DNA of 64,000 bases from Zychaea mexicana. Lineage: Eukaryota > Mucoromycota > Mucoromycetes > Mucorales > Lichtheimiaceae. The stretch lies in assembly GCF_025766255.1 (NCBI RefSeq), contig NW_026516736.1:62001-126000 (forward strand). The letters run 5' to 3'. Made by a program: the position numbers and the translations under genes. Positions 34,338 to 46,706 of this stretch are shown in pieces; the first letter of the stretch is position 1, and each line of letters begins with the position of its first letter. The notes beneath the pieces are model-generated. The model saw only the letters and a program-made list of their open reading frames with translations, did no database searches and had not been told where the DNA came from.

Positions 34338-37300
34338 ATGAGCAATAACAATATCATCCTAAACATATTTAACACAACTGGCCTGCGTCGCCAGGCAATT
34401 GATTCTATCTTACATCACATACCCGATACCCATCTTCTCTTCCTTGTAGAAACTTGGCTCTTATCCCGTAATCGCTACTATACTTCTTGGAAACAATACC
34501 ATATTTGTGGTAACCGCCCCACACCAACGGCCACGCGTGGTCACCTAGGGTATTAATTCTTAACAGTAATTTAAAAAAGGTTTTATTAATTAAATATATA
34601 TAATTGTTTAGAAATATATAGGAAAAAATAAAAAATTAGATTATAATTTTTTTATTTTTGAAACATTTGAGCTATTTTTTAATTTTTATTTAATTCATAA
34701 AATGTGTTTATGTTTTATATAAACATGTTTAAACTATTATGAACATAATCTTCTTTTATGTTTAAATTAAGTCTTAAGTAGCGGAATGGTAATGAGCAAG
34801 TCCCTCCTTTAGGCAAGGAATACTTGGACGCAGCCTAACTTGACAGTGAAATCCTTAATTAAAATTAATTTACTGTTTACAGTAATATTAATTGTTAAGG
34901 ATTGATACTCCTAGGAATATCTCTACTCATTAACCCTACCTGCCCCTATCAAGTACACATCCTCCCAAATACAGCATCACCATATCCAGATTATCACCTC
35001 TCATGTATAGTGGCCAACACCCTGATCCATTGCGTATACCTCCCCCCAGCACCTTCTATGTCAAACGATACCGCATTAGCAATTTTAGACTCACTTCCCT
35101 TACATTACCCCAACACTGACAATACTATTATTTGTGGTGATTTCAATGCCAGATTTAGTACGATTACTGGAGACACAGCTTCCAATGCACGTGGCACCCA
35201 AATGCAGCACTGGCTTCAAGACCATCATCTTAAGCTCTGGAATGCGGAATTGGCACATGGGAAACCGACATTTATCCGCCACCCGGGTAGTAGTATGATC
35301 GATCTATTCATAAGTACCCAAAATTGCACAAATCCACAAATGACTATCTTCGACGATCTATCATTAGACTCGTACCACAAAATGATTCAGTTCAGCTATG
35401 AGACTGACCGCCTCACCACAAGGGATTCAACGCAACAAACTGCGAATCATCGCAGATTATGGCGACTCAGTAAACTTGCAGATGCTGATTTTCGACAAAC
35501 TTACACCACAACATTTGCACAATAGCTACAACCACTCAACAACGACCTGCAAAACTGCATTGAACGCGCCACCCACCAAACCTCGCAACGTATAGAACTA
35601 CCAACTATCATCGACGACATCTCGGATCGATTTTATGACACACTATACGAGACCCTAGATACGACCTTAGGTGCAACAACTGGAGGACAACAAGCGAGCA
35701 CTGAATTATGGACTGTAGAACTCCAGCGCCTCGTCGAGCACCGAGAACTGTGTTACCGGAAGTGGAGACGTGCATATAGTATGAATAAACTGACATGGTG
35801 GCTCAAACACCAACAGGCAGCTGCAAGAGCACGCAGAGCTATGACAAAGCGAAGCAGGCAAACATGGCGCACTTTCTGCTCTCGACTAGAGACTGAGGAG
35901 TACAGCAAAACAACTGCAATAATCAAAAAAATCCGGCATCGCCGCATAGTACAACCGACATTCAGTCATCAAGACGGACCACAACAGGCAGCTAATCTTA
36001 TGGCCCAACACCTTACATCAGTTTATGACGGTCACCTAATCATAAATGATCACACAAGGTCAACATCTAACAACCATACAACATCAACAGCGACAACAGT
36101 TGATTGTCCTGTCACGCCTGCCGTCGTCGCCCTTGCTATTGAACGACTACCGTCTAGGAAAGCCCTAGGAATCGACCATGTACGAAGTGAAATGCTAAAA
36201 CCTATCGCCGCGACACTTGCACCTTTCTTATGTCATCTCTTCCAATTATGTTGGATGGGATCCTATACCCCGGAGGCATGGCGTGTAGCACAAGTACTAC
36301 CCATCTACAAGAAGGGCACACCCGATGACCCGGTGAATTTCCGCCCAATAAGTCTTACATCTGTACTAAGGAAAATCCTGGAATATTGCCTCCAAGAGCC
36401 TCTACAGCAATATAGCCCCCGCCTTGATATAGCCCAAGGAGGATTCAGACAAGCACGCGGTGCACTCGACCAAGCATTCTGCCTCCAAGAACTTTGTCGA
36501 ATCCATAAAGCTACCACTGGCGTAACACCTACATTAGCCTTCCTAGATATCAAATCGGCATATGATACCGTTGATCGCACGATTATCTGGGAAGTATTGA
36601 AAGACAATATCCCCCGACCCCTCCTTTTATTGATACAAAATCTATTCAACGATGTGCTTATCGAAGTTGTGATCTCCAATGCTGCGTCACCCCGTTTCTC
36701 ACCTACTACTGCGGTCCTACAAGGATCCATTTTATCCCCTTTCCTATATTCCTTATACATCAATAGCCTACCAGCATTGCTTAGCGGCGGAGGAGTGAGC
36801 CAATTGACACCACCTACACCATCAATAAACCACCAAGATGACGATGCTTTCCAGACACCACCACCAGCACCAAGACGCCGAGGACGCCCTTCAACCCAGC
36901 AGCTCAACAGCTCATTACCAAATCTACCATGTTTACTATATGCTGACGACGTAGTACTTATCAGCTCAGACGACAACATGCAACACTTACTGAATCTTTG
37001 TGAGCAACACAGTCTCGATTCAGGATACCGTTGGAGCCCGACAAAATGTGTGATTGTACAACCAACAACACACTCAAGTACCACATTTCAACTATATGAT
37101 ACACCAATCCCGAATGAAACCTCTTTTAAATATCTCGGAGTCCCAATCAGCAACAGCGGTTCTCTTGATGGACAACAGCTTATCGAACACAATACCGCAT
37201 CAGGAATCACCAGTATGCGAATCCTCAACAACATAGGCCTCAAACCGTCTGGCCTATCGCGTCTGTTAGCCAGCCGACTGTACGCTCAATTTATACGACC

Positions 37301-38156
37301 GAAATTGGAATACGGTCTAGCAATCACCCCTCTCACAAAAAAACAACAAGATACCCTAGAAAAGGCCCAGAATACATGCCTTCGTCTGATATATGGCGCA
37401 CACCCCAACTCAGAAACGAAGATCATGCGTCACCTCGCCAACTTACCCAGTATGACAGAACGCATAGCAATCCTCCAAGCAAAATTCATACATCGGGCAA
37501 CCTATCTACCAGAGGACGCACTTCGTCCAACACTCCTACCAGCACTGGAGGCACAAGCGAGTAGCTACTGGAGCAAATTAAAGCGATAATCACCAATCAT
37601 CCCTCTATGCACTGAATCTTTCCCGGATCTCTCCCGTACGGCCCTGAAACAACTCATCCGACAATACCTCAGAAACAATCTTGATACACTCCGTTTGTCG
37701 CCAACGCGCACCAAACTCCTCAAATGTTGTCGTCCAACACTTGGCATCGATTCGGTTATGTGGCTACCCATGACTCGCAAGGAAAGAAGTCGCTGTATAC
37801 GATGGCGGATTGGATGGCTGCCAGGTGGACGTAGGAAAGCCTGCAAAAGCTGTCACGCGCCAGATTACACCAAACAACATGCCATATACTGTTTGCGCAT
37901 GCATCAGCGGCTAAATGTATCTGCACAACTACACCAGGATCCCATCAGCTGGATCTTCAACGAATTACCGAAATCAAAACCACGATCGTCCAACCGCATA
38001 CAGTCTCTCACCAAAATTTGGCCAACACTCTGCCAAATTCTAGCGGAACTTGACGCACACCAACATCCAGATAGCAACCAACAACAATACGAAGATCCAA
38101 CTCCTGGACAAGCATTGATAAATTGGCTCACTCCACCTCCTCCGCAAGCAATGTAG
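34338..38156 (+). pseudogene. LINE ORF2: endonuclease, reverse transcriptase, CCHC finger
   Basis: Endonuclease: HLLFLVETWLL, IICGDFNARF, SSMIDLFIST. The final motif reads DSYHKMI where family members usually have S-D-H. Reverse transcriptase: RPISLTSVLRKILE, AFLDIKSAYDTVDR, VLQGSILSPFLYSLYIN, LLYADDVVLISS. C-terminal finger: CKSCHAPDYTKQHAIYC. The protein would nick DNA and copy its own RNA at the nick. It is interrupted by a 366-bp insertion after TRGHLG (34550), by TAG at 35523-35525 (TFAQ-stop-LQPLNN) and by TAA at 37587-37589 (KLKR-stop-SPIIPL). Frames on both sides of each stop match. Confidence 0.85.
34550..34915. mobile_element. 366-bp structured insertion inside LINE ORF2
   Basis: Removing it restores GHLG-ISLLINP in frame. 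CCTAGG is present at both junctions (34544-34549 and 34910-34915). The ends GTATTAATTCTTAACA and TGTTAAGGATTGATAC are complementary over 16 positions if G-U pairs are allowed (14 of 16 as DNA). The interior is very AT-rich apart from a GC-richer core at about 34775-34852 (GCGGAATGGTAATGAGC ... GGACGCAGCC). GT-AG removal would shift the frame, so it is not a normal spliceosomal intron. A small inverted-repeat element or a self-splicing-type intron are the options; no known core is certain. Confidence 0.65.
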
Positions 38157-38500
38157 GTCAACATCTTATTTCTACTTTACCTCTTAGTATATTCGCCCTA
38201 GTATGTTTACTTCTAAAAAAGAGACAGACAAAAAAAGAAAAAAAAAACAAAAAGAAACAAAAAGAGAGCCCCATTCATATAACGTTATCCCTCGCACGTC
38301 TTCAACTATACATCTCCCACACCTATATCTTCTCATCCAGCTAAACTAAAGCAGATACTCAGTCTTCTCACTCACAACCTTTTCCCTGTGCCACACACAG
38401 GGTTTTTACCCCGTCATACCCCCTCAGTCCTGTCTCGAGCAAAATGTCCCCCCCAGACGCAGTGTTCAAAGAGACGTTAAATAAAACCAAAACTTTTAAA

Positions 38501-39617
38501 CGTATTTAACAAAATAGCTGTAGAAAACAAGTGAAGGATAGATCATACATTCTTTTTTGAATGAAGCAGCAATCTCGAAGACCTCTAGTCTCTTTTTCAT
38601 TGTTGAGCATTACAATTCTTTAAAATTGTCACAGCACCCTGTTTTATTTTTCCACCTCTCTTTTACCAGCTACAGATTTGTAGCAACCAAAAGTATGCAT
38701 CAAGCTTATACCTTTCTGTATAAGAGACATCTTATTGACTGAAGACTAAAAACTACAGCTGTTCAGGCAAATAAATCGTCGCATATAACAGCAGGTTGAA
38801 TAATGTGGAGTGAGCTCTTCGGTTGCACAAAACGGGTAATGACAACTTGGTCAGTGCAAAATACTGTAAAACTGAATGAATGATTGATCAAGTAATAATA
38901 TAGGGAATGAAGAAGGTGCAGCTAAAGAGGTAGCGTATGCGTGCAAGACAAGAAGAAGGGAACGTGGTGTACAAAATGACGTGACCAGTAAAAACCTGAG
39001 AGCGTGTAGACATGCTGCAGTGACACCAGGACGACAGTAGTTCAGTAAAAGTTGACAGCAGCGGCGTCGGCATTGGCGCCAGGAAAGCCACGGCAGAACC
39101 AGAGTTAGTGGAAGACAGTCTTTCTTGTCCCTTGGATGAAATATCGGTCGGGAGCGGCAAGAGCAGAGGTGAATAAGAGAGCCACATAAGAGAGAAAAGT
39201 AAGGTGCTAACAAATCTGGCCCAACAGAAGAGGTAAACCAGTCAGTAGCACGATGCGCTCTGCTTATCTTTGACCGTCTTCACGCGAGAGAAGTCGCGAT
39301 GACGACGAAAATTACTCTTTTCCATGCGTCATGGTGCATACTGTCGATGAATACAAGCTATAGAACTATCTCCTAACGATAACATTGAGTAACATGAAAT
39401 AAAGAGCATACTAAGCAGGAGGCCAGAATATATATAACAATTAACAGCTGGAAATCCAGTATATAGTCGTACACGTAAAAATTATGCTTCCCTGCGGTGC
39501 ATCACCCCCTCAGGGTTTTTTTTTAATTTTTTCGTGACCTCAAATTAAAGATTTTTACCCCCCCCACCTTTGTTCCCACCTTCTTTCTTCTTTTCCTTTC
39601 TCTCTGTCGTTGCAGGG
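38501..39617. other. Spacer between LINE and first host gene
   Basis: No gene is supported. Overlapping minus-strand frames at 38851-39213 show no motif. A pyrimidine-rich tract with a CAG (to 39615) just before the next ATG could be a 3' splice site of a leader intron. Confidence 0.4.
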
Positions 39618-40704
39618 ATGGGCATACCATTGTGGAAGCCTCGAGATGAACCTAATGCAAAGAAGGACTCTATACCCGTACGAACACCTTTCAGCATTAC
39701 GAATAGTCGAGGAGTACGCAACGGCGCCGGTAGTAACAGCAGCGGTATTCTGACGACAACGAGTAACAATACCAGCCGAAACAGCAGCAACAATAGTAAT
39801 GCATCAGGGCATCGCCGAACAAGAGCTGTAGCACACATGCTTCGTAATCAAACCAGGAGGAACAGCAACAACAGTGTCACAGCCCGCAGTAATAGTAATA
39901 ACGATTCAGCTCTAGATAATCTGGAACGTCTAGTGCAACGACGTTTTGAAGAAAAGGAAGATCTCCTTAAACAGCTGGAATTCACGGCCACATTATTGGA
40001 TCAGTTTTTAACGGCTCGATCAGGGTTTGATTCTACAGTCTTGCCAACCCTTCTTACCGAAGGTAAAGTCACCAAAGTTTTTTATTTTGGGTATACCGTT
40101 TTGTTAATTTTTATTTTTTTTTTTTTTGCTTTTCAATTTTTTGGCAGAACTTCCTGCAGTGCTATCAACAGTAAGCCGAACGTACGAAGAACCACCTGAG
40201 ACCCAGGTTATGCGACAGTTTGCCGAACATGTGATCCAGCAACCTCCACACGCTATGCGTCTTCAAATTTTAGATGGCGATATTGCAACTGTCCATCGAC
40301 GCATCCGTGAGCAATTGAGCATGTTTGGCGCTACCACTGCTACTGCAACTACTGCTGCTACTACGAGCACCATCACCGGTGGTCGATCATCTGCCCAATC
40401 GCCACCACCACAGCCGCAATTATCTTCATCGTTGCCACAACAACAACAATCAACAACAGCTCTACGTTCTCAACAAGAACAGGACCGACTACAACAACGG
40501 ATTCACCAACGTCGACTAGTATGGCGACAGCAACAACAGCTACAGCTACAGCTTCAACAACGACTTCAGCAACAACAACAACAGTCGTCGCAAAGCATAG
40601 AACGTAGAGAAACCACCGAATATGAGTTGAATGATGAAATATTACGATCATTATTGGAACGACGACCTTCATCCGCATCTTCTTCGTCTTCTTCCTCTTC
40701 CTAA
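39618..40704 (+). CDS. Uncharacterised Asn/Gln-rich protein, two exons
   Basis: Exons 39618-40062 and 40148-40704; the intron of 85 nt is GT-AG and splits a Glu codon. The start MGIPLWKPRDEPNAKKD is chosen because upstream codons are low-complexity pyrimidine DNA. An Asn/Ser-rich region (HRRTRAVAHMLRNQTRRN) is followed by a charged helical segment across the splice site (LERLVQRRFEEKEDLLKQLE, LLDQFLTARSGFDS, ELPAVLSTVSRTYEE, VMRQFAEHVIQQP, GDIATVHRRIREQL). The tail is poly-Gln and poly-Ser. The helical core looks conserved in style but I do not recognise the family. No signal peptide or membrane segment. Probably intracellular. Nothing suggests decay. Confidence 0.7.
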
Positions 40705-41104
40705 AGTCCAATTACTCATTCTACTATTCATGATTCTATATAAGCCCTCTCTATCCCTTGTCGCTCTACCCACCCTTATTTTTCCTTTTTTTGGCCGATA
40801 CCCCTTCTCGTTTTCCTTTTTTACATTTCTTTTCCGTTCTCTCAACAACAGCAACAGCACACTAACAACAGCAACAACGTCACGCTGAATAGCAGATTAT
40901 AATACAATCATTGTTTTTTTTTTCACTCATCTTCACGACTTCACCATTCGTGTAGATCCAAGAAGGAGTGTTGTGTGGGTATGGAGGAAAAGTACGTGTA
41001 CGTGTATGTGAGGTGAGTTGTTGAGTGATTGGGTGTAATGTGTATGTGTACGAAGGTAGGGAAACGAATGACTCGGATGATGTGTGAGTGTGTGTGCGAG
41101 CTAT
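40705..41104. other. Convergent 3' region
   Basis: Pyrimidine-rich and GT-rich DNA between two convergent genes, with no gene of its own. Confidence 0.5.
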
Positions 41105-43345
41105 CTAGTTAATTAGCTCTTCTGCTGAGTACATAAGAACATTGTCATCCATATGTGGAGCAGGTGAAGCGGACTCTTCCTCTTGCCAGCCATCTGCAGC
41201 AACGTCAGGGTGTGTAGTGATCGACGATTCTTCTTGCCAGCCGTCTGCTGCTACATTGGGATGAGTCGTCGAAGACACTTCTTGCCAACCGTTCGCATCA
41301 GGGTGTGCAGATGTATCTTCTTGCCAGCCACCTGTGGCATCAGGGTGCGCGGATGTATCTTCCTGCCAACCACTTGCGGCAACATCAGGATGCGTTGATT
41401 CAGACTCAACCCAATCATTCTCATCCGCAACCTTGTCATTACCATGGCTGTATTGCGAAGAAAGATGATCATTATCAGAATCAATCTCTTCAGCTTGCCA
41501 TTGACCGATATTCGAATGATCAGGAATGTCAGTAGATTCATTGCTATGTGCATCTTCTTCAGCGACCCATCCTTGAGGTGACGAGTCATCGACGTGCGGC
41601 GTGGTGGTGGTGGTCGGTTCAGGCGCATCGTCGATCTCTTGAGCAATCCATGTACCGACGTTCGAGTGATCGAAATCTGAAGATGCATAGTTGTTGTCGC
41701 TGGTGACCTCGGACCATCCTTCGCCATCTTGATTTGCATGGGCTGCTGCAAAAGTAGAAGGATCAACCTCTTCTTCGATCCAAGCACCTTCGTTCGAATG
41801 GTCTTTAACATCAGAGCTTTCGTCAACCCATTGGTTTACTGGTGCAGGCATTTCGTCCACAATCCAATCGCCGTCATCTGCCGTCGTTGAGGAACCTTGG
41901 TTGACGGTCTGTGCACCACCACTGCCCTGAAAGAATGGCGAATCCGCGTGCTCGCCGTTCAACTCGCTCATTTCCTCGTTCCAGACACCTTGGTTCTCAT
42001 GACCTTTCTCCTTTGAGCTTTCATCGACCCACTGATTCACCGGAGCAGGCATTTCATCGGTTGCCCACTCACCGTCATCTGTTGTCGAAGAATCTGTGTT
42101 GACAGTCTGTGCACCACCGCTGCCTTGGAAGAATGGAGAATCCGCATGTTCGTTTCCGTTATCACTGGTCAGCTGGCCCAATTCTTCGTTCAAATGGGCA
42201 TCAACATGAGTACGGTGGTCTTCATTGGTGAAATATTCGTCATTGGTTGATGCTGCCGCAGTAGGCGTGTCGTCTTCAACAGAATTTTTATGCGTTACGA
42301 CGTCGGATTCGGTATCTTTATTGTTGTTGATGTAAGGACGATAATCCATGTCGAGACTCTGAACAAACAAACAAATTATTAACTATCTTTACACAGGACT
42401 CCTGTTGTAATAGCTTGTTCATTATGCCTACATACCTTGATGTACTGATCGAACGATTCTGTCTTTTCGTCTTTTGAAGCAGCGTTGCTATGCGACGACG
42501 ACGATTTGCTCTTTTCTTTGCTATTGTCGTCGTCATTGTCCTTGTCAACGTACTGACCAAGTTGACTCAACATGGAATCCCAATCCTTGTTGTCGTGCTT
42601 CTGGTCACTCTTGGTTTGCTCCTCTTGTTGAACTGGAGCAGGTTCTGTACTGGCTTTAATCTCGAACGTGTCTGAATCAACTTCACAGGGTGCGCTGTTG
42701 CCACCAATTGTTGCAAGGCGAACATGATACTCGCCAGGTTGGGCACCATTTTTAAGTACAAAGGGAACGTTTGATGCAAACTTCTGCGCGGCTGCATACC
42801 AAATAAAAAAAATATAGAACAAAGAAAAACCAAGAAAGGTTAGAAGAAAAAGACTCACTCACTGACTGGTATAACAAAACAAAATCAGCACTCGATCTTA
42901 CGGAAAGTGTTGAGATACGAAACGTAGTCTTGTCCAACCAAAGTCAAGTTGACCTGGGTGGTAGTGGAAGGAACGTCCCAAGTGACGACGTGGTTGGTGT
43001 TGTTGGCAAAGGATATTTCTATACAAAGGCATTAAAAAAAACTCGTTCAGGGTCACACCAGGTTATATTGGCTAATAACGAGTATTTTTTTACCTTTACC
43101 AGCTGGGTACGTGATGCGAACATCTATTCGATGGAAAAATGTTGTGAGTTTTTCACTGATGAACGAAAAACGGGCACTGAAGGAAAAAGAAAAGTATTAC
43201 CCTTGCAAGTGGCATCAGAGGCATCATTGCCGTGGGACGCAGCAGGAGGAATCTCGACAAACATTGGATTGGCTTGAACGAAGCTGCCGAATTGCAACAA
43301 AACTGCTGCCGTGGCTGCCAGACTGGCCAATTGTGGAAACTTCAT
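41105..43345 (-). CDS. Secreted Kre9/Knh1-like protein with acidic Trp repeats
   Basis: Five exons: 43345-43201, 43123-43094, 43018-42902, 42791-42436, 42358-41105 (633 residues; the second exon is only 30 nt). A signal peptide (MKFPQLASLAATAAVLLQFG) leads into a Kre9/Knh1-type beta-sandwich: VRITYPAGKEISF, VVTWDV, VNLTLVGQDY, FVLKNGAQPGEYHVRLA. In yeast this domain family acts in cell-wall beta-1,6-glucan assembly and also forms the N terminus of GPI-anchored proteins. The remaining two thirds are acidic: two copies of HADSPFFQGSGGAQTVN...EMPAPVNQWVDESS, then about ten G/N-W-Q/I-E-E units (GWQEDTSAHPD). No terminal GPI hydrophobic tail is seen. Stop codon TAG. Confidence 0.7.
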
Positions 43346-46300
43346 TATTTGAGTATGTCGTTACCTTATTTTAAGGCGCGTTCAGACCAAGAGAAGAGGG
43401 AAAGAGAAGATTGAGCTGCAAAAAGAAGGGAAAGGGGAACAAAAAAGAAACGTTATTTGGAGTAAAGGAAGGTGTGTGTATGCACCACAGTAAGCCTGTA
43501 GAACAGGAGAAAGAACTTGCGTTGAGCTAAAAAAAGAAAACTAATCTTTTTGTGCAACGTCGATGCTATTTTGACGTGAGAATACGACATTTGATAATGC
43601 TGTTGCTGTTACTGCTGTCCTTACCGTTTTATTCTAGAGCGCTTACATGCTTTATTCTGCAAATGGAAGAGCCATCCAAGGAAATACCGTACGGCAAAGC
43701 GGGTAAGGTGGATATAGAACTTGGCTTTTTGTTTCTACAGAAACCTCATTAATGTCGGACCACAGTGCTACATGTCATGTCGCAGAACGTGCTAGAGGTC
43801 TAGCCAAACACGGGACAGCTTGGTTTGGGTCCGACGCCCTTTCGGCAACGGAAATGATGCTTCTCTTGCAGCAATGACCACGACCGCAACTTCCACAAGT
43901 CGGATCTTGTTTTGCATGCTTTCTAATCAATTCCAATACGGTCTCTGTGTGTCCGCTACATTGTAGTAAAAAATGTTACGGTAACGAATGTACGTGCTAC
44001 TACGAGAACCATCCCCCCCACCCAGCTTACTTGATGCTGCAGTTGAAAAAACAACAGCCGCAATAGCACCTGTGGATATAATTACTGCTGTACCGTGAAC
44101 TTTTTGGGAAAAGAGTAGTGAACGATGTATACAGCTGCAAGCTTCTCTTATTAACCATCGTTAGCGAATCGGTCTACACATCACACCGCTTAATGACGTC
44201 GCGCGAAGCTAACGGACTGATACCTAAAAGACATGTAGACAATAACTGCAAAAGCAAGTTGTACATCGTGCTGTTGATAAGCGGTGAAATACTGACACTA
44301 TGTGTACGCTCGTGGGTGTACGTTTTGTATGGAGCACCCATACGAGCTAATGGTAAGATATATGATACGTCATTGCTGTTGAGATTCTCTCCCTTACCAC
44401 CCTTCCTCTCCGATTACCTCTTCCTCATCAACTACTACACTTTGATCGGCCTGGTTCTTATTGCAACTTGCTACCAAGAATATCTTGACGCTATCATCGG
44501 CACACATCTGAGGTGTATTGAAAGTCTTTAACACTAATTCCTTTAGCCAAAGCATATGAGCTCAAGGACCTCTTTTTGTTGCCGTTTGTTGCCGAGGAAA
44601 CCACAGGGGATTGTGTCAAGTCAGCACTGCTACAAAATCTTCATCCGCTCGACCTTACGAACCTAGAATAATAAACTGTTCAAGAAAACCATTATACATT
44701 CTCATTTACCTCTTTACCGTTGGGTTGTGCTTTTGCAATGATTTCTGTGCACAGCGAGCCCATGGAAAGATAGTTCAACAAAGAATTTATTATTTCTCAT
44801 ACTTTAAAAGGAAAACCACTGCATATTAAGTCCTCACGTTACAAATAATCAAATTTTGGTTTTACCAACCAGGTTATTCATAAACAGTAAACGAACAAGA
44901 AGGTATAGGACAGACCCTTGTTTATTAGGTACTGAGGAAAGCACATGATTTTCTATTCTCAAAGTAGTTTACCCAGGTTCTTCTAACCCAATATTTTGGC
45001 TGTTTTAGTTGCAACCTTTCGCATATATATGAGAACCCTGCGGCTTGAGCTCTATATCGCCGGATGTCCATCCAGTTGGAGCTTCCCCTCTGGGTGCTGT
45101 CTTGTTGTGATACTTATGCAAGCACATGCGTGAATCCTCCGTCGATGCCAACGACAATGTTATTGTTGGGACAGTATAAGTATAATGCGTCAAATGTTTC
45201 ATGGCAGCACCAGTAGCCTATGATGTTATATTGTATTCTTTGCATCAGTTCTTGTTCCTTAGTCACGGGGATCTTTTTTCGCCAAAAAGTCGTGAAAATA
45301 CAACAAGGTGCGTAAAGACTGCTTGTGATCAATGATAATCGCCTTCATGAAGACGTGAGAAATCAGCCGAGTGAGAGAATTTGGGAAGCGCGAGGATAGG
45401 CCATTGATCTTTTTACTATGTGAGGTACGTATGACCAAATTCGGTACCACTTACAGTAAGCTCGACTATTACACAGACAATCCAGAAACCAGTATCGACC
45501 ATCACGCCTCGCTGAAGAAAATGGCGCTTAAAAGATGAAGGCAGATGTGTACACTCTTTTGGTCTTTTTTGAGTACGCGAAGGTATGTGCCAATTCGCAG
45601 TCAGTCGACTGGGTTCACCACACGCCAGTCAATTCCTATAACCATTGTGCCTCGTCAGCAGTATAGCTAAGAAGGCTTTCTTCTTCTCGAATGAACTATG
45701 TTTTGCGTCTCTGTTTACAACGCATATTCTCTGTTGTTCGTATCACAACCGTAGCGCTGAGTCTTGCCACACATGTCGATCATAGAATCGACGAAGAAAA
45801 GACGAGTCGGTTAAGTTTAGCAATGGTCTGGTGAGCTGCTATTTTACTGATTTATGCAGGTGGGGGTGGGGGACGTTGCACCCTATTCTCTTTTTTATCG
45901 TCGAGTTTTATAAAGTTGTACCGTCGACACATTACACCAATTAATCATGCGCTCCATACAATTTCGAAGCCATGTGTTACCGTTACAAAGAAACTGTAAA
46001 TCGTAATGACTGTGACTGACGTGTATACTAAAAACTTTTGGTTTCTCTTAATAATCTAATACTAGTGCGAGTGTACCAGGCTAAACGCTTTTAACTGAAA
46101 CGATATTTCTTGGTGCATACATCCTCTTGATGGAAACGTTATTTGCAATTCGAGCCGAACATCCAATATTACGTCGACCGTAATTCAACGCTGGAAAGCG
46201 GGATTCCTTTAGTACAATAACATAGCACATACGCGAGGTTATCATGTATATGCACTCCTCAGCTCAGTGTACAGCTAACTTGTTAGTAGCATGCCACGGT

Positions 46301-46590
46301 TTTTTCATGTGGTTGTGATCCTGTATGATGAATCCGACCCAATGATGCAGCCTGTATTTGGGTAAGACGGTTCACTAAGCTTCCTAAAGCCAAAGTGTGT
46401 CTATCTAGCATGGCTGTCTATAATTCGCAGACCAATTCCCGAACGCAATCTGCTGGTAATTTCTAGCGTCGATGATGTATGTGTACACACCCAGGGGACC
46501 CATCCGAAAAAAGAATGAATTGGTGGCGTATACAAATTTTTATTATTTGAGTCTTTCTCGTGTTTTTCTCTCTCTGTCTGGACACTGGAC
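43346..46590. other. 3.2-kb stretch without a supported gene
   Basis: It begins as the 5' region of the Kre9-like gene. Frames at 44118-44531 (plus) and 45005-45450 (minus) lack family motifs and splice partners, and I do not call them. A G-run GGTGGGGGTGGGGG is near 45860. Confidence 0.4.
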
Positions 46591-46591
46591 A

Positions 46592-46601
46592 TATATAAAA
46601 G
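46592..46601 (+). promoter_or_regulatory. TATA box of the SERTA-like gene
   Basis: TATATAAAAG lies 106 bp before the ATG at 46707 and is followed by a pyrimidine-rich stretch, a common fungal core-promoter layout. Confidence 0.55.
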
Positions 46602-46706
46602 GCTACCAAGGGTTTTTTTGGCCTTCCTTGTCTTTTCTCTCTCCCCTTTGAAGCGACTCTCTTTTCTTGTTCTTGTAACGGAAAAGATGATGACATAGAT
46701 ATAATC

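Larger units (their letters stand above)
32811..38500 (+). mobile_element. Two-ORF LINE retrotransposon, disabled
   Basis: ORF1 (about 32977-34263) is followed after an A-rich spacer by ORF2 (34338-38156) with AP-type endonuclease, reverse transcriptase and a C-terminal CCHC finger. The domain order fits non-LTR elements of the I/Tad side. The 3' untranslated region has an A-rich tract (38213-38270) and ends about 38500. I see no clear target duplication, and the 5' limit is uncertain because another element lies directly to the left. Three in-frame stops, one changed endonuclease motif and one 366-bp insertion disable it. Confidence 0.85.

Noticed and set aside
34550..34914. Ordinary GT-AG intron in LINE ORF2
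   Set aside because: GT at 34550 and AG at 34914 exist, but joining them adds one base and leads to a stop within a few codons. The frame is restored only by removing 34550-34915.
36305..37084. Minus-strand open frame of 259 codons
   Set aside because: Antisense shadow of the LINE reverse transcriptase.
38851..39213. Minus-strand frames of 120 and 99 codons
   Set aside because: Two overlapping frames of hydrophobic/Cys composition with no signal sequence, motif or splice partners.
41251..41826. Open frame of 191 codons overlapping the Kre9-like gene
   Set aside because: Alternative frame of the tandem repeats; it is open only because the repeats lack stops.
44118..44531. Plus-strand frame of 137 codons with hydrophobic patches
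   Set aside because: No recognisable family, no promoter or splice signals, and codons look random.
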